Origin: an uncultured Collinsella sp.
Lineage (GTDB): Bacteria > Actinomycetota > Coriobacteriia > Coriobacteriales > Coriobacteriaceae
Length of the DNA stretch: 25,855 bases
Reading direction: 5' to 3'
Assembly: GCA_900541475.1 (NCBI GenBank)
Contig: UQJV01000029.1
Coordinates: 1 to 25,855, forward strand
Shown: positions 1-7,961 of the stretch, piece after piece
How positions within the stretch are numbered: the first letter of the stretch is position 1
How the letters are laid out: each line of letters opens with the position of its first letter
Notes under the pieces: generated by a model
What the model saw: only the letters and a program-made list of their open reading frames with translations
Databases searched by the model: none
Told to the model about the DNA's origin: nothing
Translations under genes and position numbers: made by a program

Positions 1-691
1 TGACATCCCAACATACCAAACGGCTGTCGTGCGCAACTGCTCCCCTACGCTCGCAGGTATCAAGCCGGCTTCGCTCTTTACCTATCCCGGCGTTTACGCC
101 AACCAAGGCGGAAAACCCGGCGCCGCCCATATCGAAGAGCGACGCTCTCGCCTGCTCGCGGTCATTGCCCAATGCAACCGCGAGCTCCAGCCACTCGGGA
201 TCCATATGAGCGTTTTGGTCTGGCGCCCCTGCGGAGCGCTCATCTATGTGTACCGCCCTGCGGACCTCATGCGATACCTCTCCGACCCCCGCGCCACGAC
301 GGCGCTTACCGCCGAAGGTTACGATGTCCACAACCTGCCCGCATCCCTGGTGCATCTCGCCGCGCGCATCACGCTGGCAAGCAGCAATGCCGCAGAAAGC
401 GCCTATGACAGCAGCGTCTGCGCACTCGCGCGAAATAGGCACTGCGATACGGGGTGCATGTGCGAGTTCCCCCACGAAATTGGCTATTTTTTGGGCTATC
501 CCTACGAAGATGTCCATCAGTTTATCGTCCAGCACGGCGAAAACTATAAGGTCTTTGGCGCATGGAAGGTATACACAAACGTTGAGCAGGCGCTCACGAC
601 CTTCGATTCCTATCGCGCATGCACGCAATACCTTACGTACATCTATCAACAGGGCTGCACCCTGGGACAACTTGTCCAGGCACCCCGATAG
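1..691 (+). CDS. DUF3793 family protein, 5' truncated by window edge
   Basis: The reading frame (first full codon at base 2) is open to the left edge and the encoded start reads like the interior of the family (RNCSPTLAGIKPASLF), so the true start lies outside the window; the GTG at 29 is probably not it. The C-terminal half carries the conserved block HEIGYFLGYPYEDVHQFI followed by a KVFGAWKVY stretch and a tail with CTLGQLV, which I recognise as DUF3793. The central CDTGCMCEF patch is rich in Cys. Function is unknown; the family is found in anaerobes and commonly sits beside a flavodoxin, as here, with the next gene 46 bases downstream. A link to flavin or iron redox chemistry is inference from this neighbourhood only. 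Confidence 0.8.
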   Translation, partial: DIPTYQTAVVRNCSPTLAGIKPASLFTYPGVYANQGGKPGAAHIEERRSRLLAVIAQCNRELQPLGIHMSVLVWRPCGALIYVYRPADLMRYLSDPRATTALTAEGYDVHNLPASLVHLAARITLASSNAAESAYDSSVCALARNRHCDTGCMCEFPHEIGYFLGYPYEDVHQFIVQHGENYKVFGAWKVYTNVEQALTTFDSYRACTQYLTYIYQQGCTLGQLVQAPR

Positions 692-737
692 AGCATACAA
701 AACGCGGCCGCACGCCGCACAACCGAAAGGAAAACAT

Positions 738-1157
738 ATGAGCAAGATCGCAGTCGTCTACTGGAGCGGCACGGGCAATACCGAGGCCATGGCAAACCTC
801 GTCGCCGAAGGCGCCACGTCCGCGGGTGCCGAGACTGAGGTCATCCCCTGCGCCGACTTCTCTGCCGACAGGGCCGCCGACTACGACGCCTTCGCCTTCG
901 GCTGCCCCGCCATGGGCTCCGAGGAACTCGAGTACGATGAGTTCCAGCCGATGTGGGACGAGGTCAAGGAGGTTCTCGGCGACAAGAAGGTCGTCCTCTT
1001 TGGCTCCTATTCGTGGGCCGAGGGCGAGTGGATGGACAACTGGAAGGCCGACGCCGACGAGGCGGGCGTCAACGTCGTCGATTCCGTCATCTGCTACGAC
1101 GCTCCCGACGAGGAGTCTGAGGCTACCTGCCGCGCCCTTGGCGCCGAGCTTGCCTAG
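738..1157 (+). CDS. Short-chain flavodoxin
   Basis: 139-residue FMN-binding electron carrier of the cytoplasm. The phosphate-binding loop is at residues 10-16 (SGTGNTE), directly after the first beta strand (KIAVVYW). The FGCPAMGSEEL and FGSYSWAEGEW segments match the two loops that cradle the isoalloxazine ring. Length fits short-chain flavodoxins (about 140 residues). The ATG at 738 follows an AAAGGA ribosome-binding site; a longer open frame upstream runs through the DUF3793 gene in another frame and is not coding. It probably shares a transcript with the DUF3793 gene and ends at the terminator at 1216. Acidic composition is typical of the family. The redox partner cannot be read from the sequence. 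Confidence 0.93.
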   Translation: MSKIAVVYWSGTGNTEAMANLVAEGATSAGAETEVIPCADFSADRAADYDAFAFGCPAMGSEELEYDEFQPMWDEVKEVLGDKKVVLFGSYSWAEGEWMDNWKADADEAGVNVVDSVICYDAPDEESEATCRALGAELA

Positions 1158-1215
1158 CGGCAATGAGCTCCGCCCGTAACGCGATCTGCACCAAAACACA
1201 TTCGCGTCCCAACAA

Positions 1216-1249
1216 AAAACGGGGCTGGATCCATGTCCAGCCCCGTTTT
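1216..1249. terminator. Bidirectional Rho-independent terminator
   Basis: A perfect 14-bp inverted repeat (AAAACGGGGCTGGA / TCCAGCCCCGTTTT) with a 6-nt loop, with T runs on both strands. It lies between the convergent flavodoxin (+) and ABC ATPase (-) genes and can serve both. Confidence 0.9.
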
Positions 1250-1274
1250 CTGCAATGCCAGCCGCATGAACCAG

Positions 1275-2027
1275 CTACGAGATATTTCCCAAGAACGCCT
1301 TGGTGCGCTCGCTCTTGGGGTGGTCGAAGACCTCGCTCGGCGTACCCTCTTCCACGATAACGCCGCCGTCCATAAAGACGACGCGATCGGCGACGTCGCG
1401 AGCAAAGCCCATCTCGTGGGTCACCACGATCATGGTCATACCGTCACGTGCCAGGTCGCGCATAACGCCAAGAACGTCGCGAACCAGCTCGGGGTCGAGC
1501 GCCGACGTGGCCTCGTCAAAGAGCATGACGTGAGGGTTCATCGACAGGGCGCGGGCGATGGCAACGCGCTGCTGCTGGCCACCCGAGAGCTGGCTCGGCA
1601 TAAAGTCGATGCGCTCGGCAAGACCGACCTTGGTCAGCTCCTCGATAGCGATTTTCTCGGCCTCTTCCTTGCTGCGCTTGAGTACCTTTTGCTGTGCGAG
1701 CATGACGTTCTTTTTGACTGACAGGTGCGGGAACAAATTGAACTGCTGGAACACCATACCCAGATGCGTACGTACCTTGTTAAGGTCGACGCCCTTGGCG
1801 CAAACGTCCACGCCCTCAACGACGATCGAGCCGCTCGTGGGATGCTCCAGACGATTGATGCAGCGAAGCATCGTCGACTTGCCCGAGCCCGAAGGACCCA
1901 GGACTACGACGACCTCGCCCTTGTGCACATCCAGATCGATATCGCGCAGGACCACGTTATCGCCGAAGGCCTTCTGGAGGTTCTTGATGCTGACGACGAC
2001 CTCGTTCGAGTTATTGGTTTCGCTCAT
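1275..2027 (-). CDS. Polar amino-acid ABC transporter ATP-binding protein (GlnQ type)
   Basis: 250-residue nucleotide-binding subunit that powers uptake through the permease encoded just upstream. Visible motifs: Walker A GPSGSGKST (44-52), Q-loop (MVFQQFNLF, about 91-99), signature LSGGQQQR (147-154), Walker B VMLFDE (167-172), D-loop SALD and switch His204. The pattern and length fit the GlnQ/ArtP/HisP family. The ATG at 2027 has an AAGGAGG site a few bases upstream and lies 12 bases after the permease stop, so the two are cotranscribed. It is the last gene of the operon and ends before the terminator at 1216-1249. Substrate specificity cannot be told from this subunit. Confidence 0.95.
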   Translation of the reverse strand: MSETNNSNEVVVSIKNLQKAFGDNVVLRDIDLDVHKGEVVVVLGPSGSGKSTMLRCINRLEHPTSGSIVVEGVDVCAKGVDLNKVRTHLGMVFQQFNLFPHLSVKKNVMLAQQKVLKRSKEEAEKIAIEELTKVGLAERIDFMPSQLSGGQQQRVAIARALSMNPHVMLFDEATSALDPELVRDVLGVMRDLARDGMTMIVVTHEMGFARDVADRVVFMDGGVIVEEGTPSEVFDHPKSERTKAFLGNIS

Positions 2028-2039
2028 GATAGGACCTCC

Positions 2040-3401
2040 TTACAGACCGGCGATGTGGTCGGCGGGCGTCGCGACGACCTGTCCAGCGCTCTTGGCGGGA
2101 CGCTTCTTTTTGGTTTCGGCCGTCCCCAGAAGCCTCGCCTCAAGACCGCTCACCAAGCGAGCAAGCGGCAGGGTGATGACCAGGTAGAACAGCGCGGCAA
2201 CCACATACGGCGTAATGGAACCCGTCGTGGCCACGATGGTACGGGCGTTCATGACGATCTCGACCACGCCCACGGCCGCGAGCAGCGACGTATCCTTGTA
2301 AAGCAGGATGAACTCACTGGTCAGCGTAGGCAGGACATTGCGGAACGTCTGCGGAATCATAACGTAGAGCAGCGTCTGGAAGGCGTTCATGCCCAGCGAG
2401 CGCGCGGCCTCGTTCTGGCCCTTGGGGATCGACTGAATACCGGCGCGGAAGATCTCGCACAGGTAGGCGGACGAGTTCATGGCCATGACGATGACGCCCA
2501 GCACATAGTCGTCAACCTTGACGCCGGCCAGCGGCAGACCGAAGAACGCGATGTAGATCTGCAGGAACGCCGGCGTACCGCGGATGATATTCACATAGAT
2601 GCCGGCAAGGCAACGCAGGATGCGCGACTTGGAGATGCGCATGAGCGACAAGGCAAAGCCAAAGGGAATTGCCAGCGGAAACGCCACGAGCACGATCGAG
2701 AGCGACATGAGGAAGCCTTTGAAGACGATCGGCAGGCTCTGGACCAAAATGACCGGGTTCAGGAACAGGCGAAGAAACATGCTGGAATTCCATGCCTCGA
2801 CCCACGGCTGCTCCTTAAGGTCGGCCAGGAAGTTATCGAATGCCGTCACGCCCTTAATCTCGACGGAAGGAATCTTAGAAATCTTCTTGGTCGAACCGTC
2901 GGCGAGCGTATAGGTGCCGCTGAAGGCCTCATCGCCGCCCTCGACGGGAAACGTCACGCCGTAAACCTCGACACGGAAAAAGCCTCCGGCAGGCGCCGTC
3001 TCGCCAAAGTCGATCTTGAGCGTCTGGCCGTCAGCCTTGCACGTGGGCTTCATGGGCGTACGATCCATGAGGTCCTCGCCCGAGAGCATCGTCAATCGCG
3101 TGTCATCGGTACCAAACGTCGTGCCGTCGACAAACGTCAGCGAAAGACCGCTCAGCTCCTCGTCGGCATCGGCCTGAACTTCCCAGGTAATGCGCGTCTC
3201 GGTGCCGCCGACCACAGCGCTGCCCGAACCGGTGTTGGGTCGGGCAGTAATCTTTGCGGTCTCAAGCGCCTGGGCGGTCGTGGGCGCATATGCCCCCGCG
3301 CACACCAGCGCGAGCGCCACGGCCATGACGCAGGATAGCTTTTGGAGCAAGGCGGGCAGTGAAAAACGCTGCTCCGTGGCCCCTTTGTTCAGTCGAGACA
3401 A
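2040..3401 (-). CDS. Amino-acid ABC permease (HisM family) with extracytoplasmic N-terminal domain
   Basis: I place the start at a TTG (3401) because AGGAG lies 5 bases upstream and the resulting 453-residue protein begins with a good signal peptide: basic start, hydrophobic core CVMAVALALVCAGAYA and an AQA cleavage site near residue 45. An in-frame start at 3509 would run through a hairpin. Residues about 46-205 form a soluble, strand-rich, Thr/Asp/Gly-rich segment of a type I do not recognise. From about residue 220 a polytopic HisM-type permease follows, with the ATPase-contacting EAA loop (EAARSLGMNAFQTLLYVMIPQ). The tail is Lys-rich and cytoplasmic. Fusion of a secreted domain that is not a recognisable binding protein to the permease is unusual; it may help dock the substrate-binding lipoprotein (inference). 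Confidence 0.88.
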   Translation of the reverse strand: MSRLNKGATEQRFSLPALLQKLSCVMAVALALVCAGAYAPTTAQALETAKITARPNTGSGSAVVGGTETRITWEVQADADEELSGLSLTFVDGTTFGTDDTRLTMLSGEDLMDRTPMKPTCKADGQTLKIDFGETAPAGGFFRVEVYGVTFPVEGGDEAFSGTYTLADGSTKKISKIPSVEIKGVTAFDNFLADLKEQPWVEAWNSSMFLRLFLNPVILVQSLPIVFKGFLMSLSIVLVAFPLAIPFGFALSLMRISKSRILRCLAGIYVNIIRGTPAFLQIYIAFFGLPLAGVKVDDYVLGVIVMAMNSSAYLCEIFRAGIQSIPKGQNEAARSLGMNAFQTLLYVMIPQTFRNVLPTLTSEFILLYKDTSLLAAVGVVEIVMNARTIVATTGSITPYVVAALFYLVITLPLARLVSGLEARLLGTAETKKKRPAKSAGQVVATPADHIAGL

Positions 3402-3469
3402 GGTGGCTCCTATCGTAGAAGTTGCCGACAAAACGAGACGGAAACGCTCTCCGTCAAGAGAGGCGCAAA

Positions 3470-3496
3470 GGCCCTCTCCGCAAAACGGAAAGGGCC
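3470..3496 (-). terminator. Intercistronic hairpin (attenuating terminator or stabiliser)
   Basis: On the - strand GGCCCTTTCCG and CGGAGAGGGCC pair over 11 bp (one T-G position) with a 5-nt loop, followed by only TTTGCG. It lies between the binding-protein gene and the permease gene. In such operons a partial terminator here keeps the binding protein more abundant than the membrane parts; that role is inference. Confidence 0.5.
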
Positions 3497-3517
3497 CGCG
3501 CGCAATCAAGCATTAAT

Positions 3518-4378
3518 TTACTTGATGTTGTACTTAGCCATGAGGGCGTCAACGGTACCGTCGTCGGTCAGGTCCTTGATGGCCTGGTTGATGTCGTCCT
3601 TGAGCTTGGTGTTGCCCTGGTTGATGGCGATGGCGTACTCCTCGCCGGTGCTGACCTGCTTGATGGTCTGGCAGGTGTTGAACTGCTCGGCGGTCAGCTG
3701 GCTGGCAACGGAGCGGTTGGTGACTACGGCATCGCCCTTATCGGACTGCAGGGCGCTGAAGCACTCGGTGGCGTCCTTGTAGGGAACGATCTTAGCCTTG
3801 GGGAAGTTTTCCTGAGCAAAGGCCTCGGCGGTCGATCCAGACTGGACGATGATGGTAGCGTCGGCGTTGTTGAGCTTCTCGCTGTAATTGTCGGCCGTGA
3901 TGTCGGTGTTATCGACCTTGGTCACGATAGCCTGATCGTCCATGTAGTAGGAATCGGAGAAAGTGACTTCCTTCTCACGCTCGGGCGTGTCGGTGATAGC
4001 CGCGATGGAAACGTCATACTTGGCGCCCGAAGCGACACCCGGAACCAGCGTGTCAAAGTCATTGTTGACGTACTCGACATCCAGGCCCAGCTTGTCGCCG
4101 ATAGCCTTGATAAGCTCAAGGTCAAAGCCCTGATAATCGCCGTTGTCATCCTTGTACTCAAACGGAGCGTACTCGGCAGAGGTGCCGACGGTCAGCGTAC
4201 CGTCCTTGACGAGCGCGTACTCCTTGGAGCCGTCGACCTTCTCGACCTTAGCGTCGTCAGAGCTGCTGGAACCGGCATCAGAACCAGAGGTGGCGTTGGA
4301 CGAGCCGCAGCCCGTCAGTGCGAGGGCGAGTGCCATGGCGCCCGTGGCGGCAAATGCGCCAAGCTTCTTCAGCTTCAT
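3518..4378 (-). CDS. Amino-acid ABC transporter substrate-binding lipoprotein
   Basis: 286-residue extracellular solute-binding protein family 3. The start at 4378 has AAGGAG 7 bases upstream and gives a lipoprotein signal peptide (MKLKKLGAFAATGAMALALA) with lipobox LTGC, acylated on Cys24; the longer frame to 4507 has no such signal. A Ser/Asp-rich linker follows. The family pattern is clear: YAPFEYKDDNGDYQGFDLEL, then VPGVASGAKYDVSIAAITDTPEREKEVTFS and a C-terminal hinge return. It is the first gene of the importer operon, with its own promoter at 4436-4464. The ligand is a polar amino acid or related compound; which one cannot be seen. Confidence 0.94.
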   Translation of the reverse strand: MKLKKLGAFAATGAMALALALTGCGSSNATSGSDAGSSSSDDAKVEKVDGSKEYALVKDGTLTVGTSAEYAPFEYKDDNGDYQGFDLELIKAIGDKLGLDVEYVNNDFDTLVPGVASGAKYDVSIAAITDTPEREKEVTFSDSYYMDDQAIVTKVDNTDITADNYSEKLNNADATIIVQSGSTAEAFAQENFPKAKIVPYKDATECFSALQSDKGDAVVTNRSVASQLTAEQFNTCQTIKQVSTGEEYAIAINQGNTKLKDDINQAIKDLTDDGTVDALMAKYNIK

Positions 4379-4435
4379 AATCAGTCTCCTTCCGGTGACC
4401 CCGTTTGATTCAGAGGTCTGCAAAAACTGTTGGAT

Positions 4436-4464
4436 ATTATGCGCCCGTTTGGAAGAATCCGCAA
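4436..4464 (-). promoter_or_regulatory. Promoter of the ABC importer operon
   Basis: On the - strand TTGCGG (4459-4464), a 17-bp spacer and CATAAT (4436-4441), about 58 bases before the lipoprotein start. Four of six bases match the -35 consensus and five of six the -10. Confidence 0.55.
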
Positions 4465-4525
4465 TTAGAAAACTGATTGAAACAAACCCATAACGTGAAT
4501 GGAACACTCCACTTTATGACAGTCA

Positions 4526-5392
4526 TTACTGCTGCAATGACCTTAACAGTTTGATTTCAGCCGCATAACCTGCAAGTTCGTTCGGTGTCTCCAAAATGAA
4601 TGGCAATGCGCGCAAGCGGCCATTCGATACAATATTCTGCATAACCTGCATACCGCCGCCAAACTCCTCGCTGCCAAGGTAGCCCTTGCCGATGCACTCG
4701 TGACGATCTTTATGGGCACCACTGGGGTTCTTCGAATCGTTGATGTGTACGGCACGCAAGCGGTCGATACCCACCACGCGGTCGAACTCGTCGAGTACGC
4801 CGTCCAGATCATGGATGATGTCGTAGCCGGCATCGCTCACATGGCAGGTGTCCAGACACACGCCCAGCTTGTCCGATAGCTCTGGACGCCTGGCGGCAGC
4901 ACCCTCGATAATGCGCGCCAGCTCTTCAAAGCTACGGCCCACCTCGGTACCCTTTCCCGCCATGGTCTCGAGCAGCACCGTCGTCTGCTGGCCCTCAAAC
5001 ATCACCTGGCACAGGGCGTCGACGATCATCTGAATGCCGGCGTCGGAGCCCTGCCCCACATGCGCGCCGGGGTGGAAGTTGTAGTAGTTGCCGGGCAGTG
5101 CTTCCAGACGCTGCAAGTCCTCGGCCATTGCCTCCAAGGCGAACTCGCGCGCCCGCTCTTTAGCCGAACAGGGGTTATAGGTATACGGAGCATGAGCCAC
5201 AAGCGGGCCAAAATCGTTTTGCTCCATAAGCTCGCGCAGGGCCGCCACATCATCCATATCAAGGTCTTTCGCCTTGCCGCCGCGCGGGTTGCGCGTGAAG
5301 AACGCAAAGGTATTGGCGCCAATGGACAGCGCCGTCTCCCCCATCGCCCGATAGCCCTTCGTCGTCGAAAGATGACACCCAATCGTTAGCAT
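4526..5392 (-). CDS. nfo: Endonuclease IV (AP endonuclease)
   Basis: 288-residue TIM-barrel enzyme that cleaves DNA 5' to abasic sites in base-excision repair. All nine trinuclear-zinc ligands are visible: His67 (VAHAPY), His107 (NFHPG), Glu142 (LETMAGKG), Asp181 and His184 (LDTCH), His216 (HINDSK), Asp229 and His231 (KDRHE) and Glu268 (ILETP). FFTRNPRGG near residue 31 is the usual DNA-contact loop. Length is normal. The ATG at 5392 has AGGGGGAG upstream. A large inverted-repeat structure ends only 18 bases before the start codon (see 5411-5477), so the gene may be read through from the aldo/keto reductase gene or be controlled by that structure. Confidence 0.96.
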   Translation of the reverse strand: MLTIGCHLSTTKGYRAMGETALSIGANTFAFFTRNPRGGKAKDLDMDDVAALRELMEQNDFGPLVAHAPYTYNPCSAKERAREFALEAMAEDLQRLEALPGNYYNFHPGAHVGQGSDAGIQMIVDALCQVMFEGQQTTVLLETMAGKGTEVGRSFEELARIIEGAAARRPELSDKLGVCLDTCHVSDAGYDIIHDLDGVLDEFDRVVGIDRLRAVHINDSKNPSGAHKDRHECIGKGYLGSEEFGGGMQVMQNIVSNGRLRALPFILETPNELAGYAAEIKLLRSLQQ

Positions 5393-5410
5393 CTCCAGCT
5401 CCCCCTCATC

Positions 5411-5477
5411 AGTTGCGGTGAAATAGTTCCTGTCGATGCCCTATTCTGCCGCAAACAGGAACTATTCCACCGCAACT
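5411..5477. repeat. Three-copy inverted-repeat element in the nfo leader
   Basis: Two 23-nt arms (5411-5433 and 5455-5477) are complementary except at one position, separated by 21 nt. The loop itself carries a third related 14-mer (CTATTCTGCCGCAA, 5441-5454) resembling the 3' arm copy (CTATTCCACCGCAA, 5462-5475), so the left arm could pair with either. It lies between the aldo/keto reductase stop (5491) and the nfo ribosome-binding site. There is no T run, so it is not a standard terminator. A dispersed palindromic repeat or an RNA switch are both possible. Confidence 0.75.
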
Positions 5478-5490
5478 TATAAAAGGGGCA

Positions 5491-6678
5491 TCAGGAACGC
5501 GTTTTGCAAAAGGCTTTAAGCGCGGCCGTTACGGGGCCAGGCTGGAAACGTCGGCGCACATCGTCGAGACGCTCAGGAATATCGATGTGCTGCGGGCAGT
5601 GACGTGCGCATTTGCCGCATTTGACGCAATTGCTCACCAACTTGGGCTCACTCGTCCGCACCGCGCTCGCCGTAAAATACTGCGACAGGCCCGTAAACCA
5701 GCTGTGCGCATAGCTTGCGTTGTAGGCGGCGAAACACCCAGGGATATTGATGCCTTTGGGACACGGCATGCAGTAGCCGCAGCCCGTACAGGGCACGCGA
5801 TTCGATTTCTCAAACTCTCCCAGCACACGCGCGATGGTATCGAGCTGCTCTGTTGTCATCGAATTCGGCAGTGCGCGATCCGCCAATGCCGCGTTCTCGT
5901 CCACCTGCGCGGTATCGGTCATGCCCGAAAGCAGCATCGTGACTTGAGGATGGTTCCACACCCACGAAAGGCCCCAGGCGGCAGGAGTGCGCAAATGCGG
6001 GTCAGGGGCGCCATCGAGCACAGCGCGGGCCCGCGGCGGCAGCTTGCCCGCTAAACGCCCGCCCAGCAGCGGCTCCATCACAAACACCGCGAGCCCGCGC
6101 TCCGCAGCCGCCATGAGTCCCGCCGTTCCCGCTTGGTAGCGCTCTCCAGCGTAGTTGTACTGGATCTGGCAAAAATCCCAGTCATACGCGTCAAGCATCG
6201 TGAGGAAGTCCGCCGCACTGCCGTGGTACGAAAAACCTATCTGGCGAATACGCCCCGCAGCCTTTTGGTGCGCAATCCAGTCCTCGATGCCCAACGCCAC
6301 CACGCGCTCCCACTGGGCGGGCGAGGTAATGTTGTGCATAAGGTAGTAGTCGATATGGTCGGTCCGCAAACGGTGCAGTTGCTCGTCAAAAAAGCGGTCG
6401 AAATCCTCCGCACATTTGCACGAAGCGTGCGGCAACTTAGTCGCCAGCAACACCCGGTCACGCAGCCCCAAGCGCTCAAGTGAGGCGCCCACGCACACCT
6501 CGTTACCGGGATAAAGATACGCAGTATCCAGATAATTAATCCCCTGTTCCACCGCACGGGAAATGATGGCATCGGCCGTCTTCGCATCGGGGTGTCCCGG
6601 CGCACCGGGAAATCTCATGCAGCCCAGACCCAGAGCAGATATTCGGTTACCACTTTTGGGGTCAACGCGGTATTGCAC
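5491..6678 (-). CDS. Aldo/keto reductase with C-terminal two-[4Fe-4S] ferredoxin domain
   Basis: 395 residues from a GTG at 6678, chosen because AAAGGAGG precedes it and the product then begins VQYRVDPKSGNRISALG, like the family; an ATG 18 bases further upstream lacks a ribosome-binding site. Residues 1-280 are an AKR barrel with the catalytic set Asp51, Tyr56, Lys81 and His115. The tail has two cluster motifs: Cys297/300/303 with Cys306 and Cys351/354/357 with Cys361. The Cys spacing (CxxCxxC...CP) is that of bacterial ferredoxins. Such proteins are common in anaerobes and are thought to move electrons between a carbonyl substrate or NAD(P) and ferredoxin-type partners; the substrate is unknown. 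It may be cotranscribed with nfo downstream. Confidence 0.92.
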   Translation of the reverse strand: MQYRVDPKSGNRISALGLGCMRFPGAPGHPDAKTADAIISRAVEQGINYLDTAYLYPGNEVCVGASLERLGLRDRVLLATKLPHASCKCAEDFDRFFDEQLHRLRTDHIDYYLMHNITSPAQWERVVALGIEDWIAHQKAAGRIRQIGFSYHGSAADFLTMLDAYDWDFCQIQYNYAGERYQAGTAGLMAAAERGLAVFVMEPLLGGRLAGKLPPRARAVLDGAPDPHLRTPAAWGLSWVWNHPQVTMLLSGMTDTAQVDENAALADRALPNSMTTEQLDTIARVLGEFEKSNRVPCTGCGYCMPCPKGINIPGCFAAYNASYAHSWFTGLSQYFTASAVRTSEPKLVSNCVKCGKCARHCPQHIDIPERLDDVRRRFQPGPVTAALKAFCKTRS

Positions 6679-6883
6679 GGCCCCTCCTTTCGCCATCAGC
6701 GCCCCGGCAAGACGAAACACAATGGTCACGCGACCGAAACATCGTGGAATCGCAATCGAGAACGTATCGTAACGCAGCAGAAATCGAGCCGTCACGACAC
6801 CGCTTTAACATCAGCAAAAAGCCCGATGAAAGGAGCAACAAACAAATACGGCCATCCGGTGCACGCAGCATGGTCCGGCGGCA

Positions 6884-6917
6884 TACAATCCATCAGGCGC
6901 CCTTTACGCGGGCGCCT
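6884..6917 (+). promoter_or_regulatory. Possible promoter and 5'-end hairpin before the ketopantoate reductase gene
   Basis: A TACAAT -10-like hexamer (6884-6889) without a good -35 is followed by a perfect 7-bp hairpin AGGCGCC / GGCGCCT (6895-6901 and 6911-6917, 9-nt loop) and TTTT. If transcription starts near 6896, the hairpin forms the very 5' end of the mRNA. If it starts further upstream, the hairpin plus T run could act as an attenuator. Otherwise I see nothing clear in the divergent gap 6679-6939. Confidence 0.35.
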
Positions 6918-6939
6918 TTTATATGGGGAGATGATTCGC

Positions 6940-7854
6940 ATGCAGATCAACAAGGTCGCCTTTATCGGCAAGGGCGGCGTCGGCCTGCTCTACGGCAGTA
7001 TGATTGCCAAGGCCCTCGGCAATGACGCCGTCGAATACGTTATGGATGACGCCCGTTTTGAGCGTCACGCAAACGATGCGCTCACCGTCAACGACAAGCC
7101 CTGTGCGCTCAAGTCCGTCCGCGCCAGCAAGGCAACGCCCGCCGATCTGGTCATCCTGACGGTCAAGACCACCGGTCTCGACCAAGCACTCAAGACTATG
7201 GAGCGCGTCGTGGGACCCAACACGCTCATCGCCTCGCTGTGCAACGGCATCACGAGCGAGCAAAAGATTGCCGAGCGCTTTGGCTGGGAGCATACCGTTC
7301 TTGGTATTTGCCAGGGTATGGACGCCGTGTTCCTCAACGGAGAGCTCACCTTTACTAACACGGGCGAAATCCGCTTTGGCGCGGCGGCCGGTACGGACCC
7401 CGCAACCATCACCGCAATCGACGAGCTCTACACGCGCTGCGGCATCGCCCATACCGTCGAGAGCGACATTGCGCACCGCATGTGGGCCAAACTCATGCTC
7501 AACGACGGCATCAACCAGACCTGCATGGCCTACGGCGGCACGTACGGAAGTGCCACGGAGCCGGGCTCCGAGCAGCGTCGCTGCCTTGTTTCCGCCATGC
7601 GCGAAACGCTTGCGGTCGCCAACGCCGAGGGCGTTGAGCTGACCGAGGCAGACCTGACGCAGATGGTGCACCTCATCGAAGGAATCGATCCCGCCGGCAT
7701 GCCCTCGATGGCGCAAGACCGCGTCGCGCGGCGCAAAACCGAGGTCGAGGAGTTCGCCGGCACCATCTGCCGTCTGGCGGCCAAGCACGATATCCAGGCG
7801 CCGCAGAACGAATGGCTCTATCAGCGCATTCGCGATATCGAGGCAAGCTGGTAG
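6940..7854 (+). CDS. 2-dehydropantoate 2-reductase family protein (ApbA/PanE)
   Basis: 304-residue NADP-dependent reductase; the family converts ketopantoate to pantoate for coenzyme A synthesis. Rossmann motif GKGGVG at residues 10-15, catalytic Lys184 in HRMWAKLMLNDGINQT with Asn188 and Asn192, and the C-terminal PSMAQDRVARRKTEVEEFAG block carrying the conserved Ser256 and Glu. The ATG at 6940 has GGGGAG 9 bases upstream; another ATG at 6931 would abut that site. Pantothenate genes panB/panC are not in the window and the family contains paralogues acting on other 2-keto acids, so I do not assign panE firmly. A terminator follows at 7889. Confidence 0.9.
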   Translation: MQINKVAFIGKGGVGLLYGSMIAKALGNDAVEYVMDDARFERHANDALTVNDKPCALKSVRASKATPADLVILTVKTTGLDQALKTMERVVGPNTLIASLCNGITSEQKIAERFGWEHTVLGICQGMDAVFLNGELTFTNTGEIRFGAAAGTDPATITAIDELYTRCGIAHTVESDIAHRMWAKLMLNDGINQTCMAYGGTYGSATEPGSEQRRCLVSAMRETLAVANAEGVELTEADLTQMVHLIEGIDPAGMPSMAQDRVARRKTEVEEFAGTICRLAAKHDIQAPQNEWLYQRIRDIEASW

Positions 7855-7888
7855 CGCCCGACTCACCACGTCAACAGACTCAACAGCA

Positions 7889-7924
7889 AAGCCGCCGCAA
7901 GGGCACTCCCCTTACGGCGGCTTT
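7889..7924. terminator. Rho-independent terminator between convergent genes
   Basis: AAGCCGCCG (7889-7897) pairs perfectly with CGGCGGCTT (7915-7923), with inner AAGGG/CCCTT pairing, followed by TTTCATCTT on the + strand. It lies between the ketopantoate reductase gene (+) and the small membrane protein gene (-) and may serve both. Confidence 0.75.
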
Positions 7925-7961
7925 CATCTTCATCTATAACCAGTAGTCGATGTCCCGACGG

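Noticed and set aside
1725..3338. 537-codon + strand frame antisense to the ABC permease and ATPase
   Set aside because: Shadow frame, very rich in Arg, Asp and His, with no family resemblance and no ribosome-binding site.
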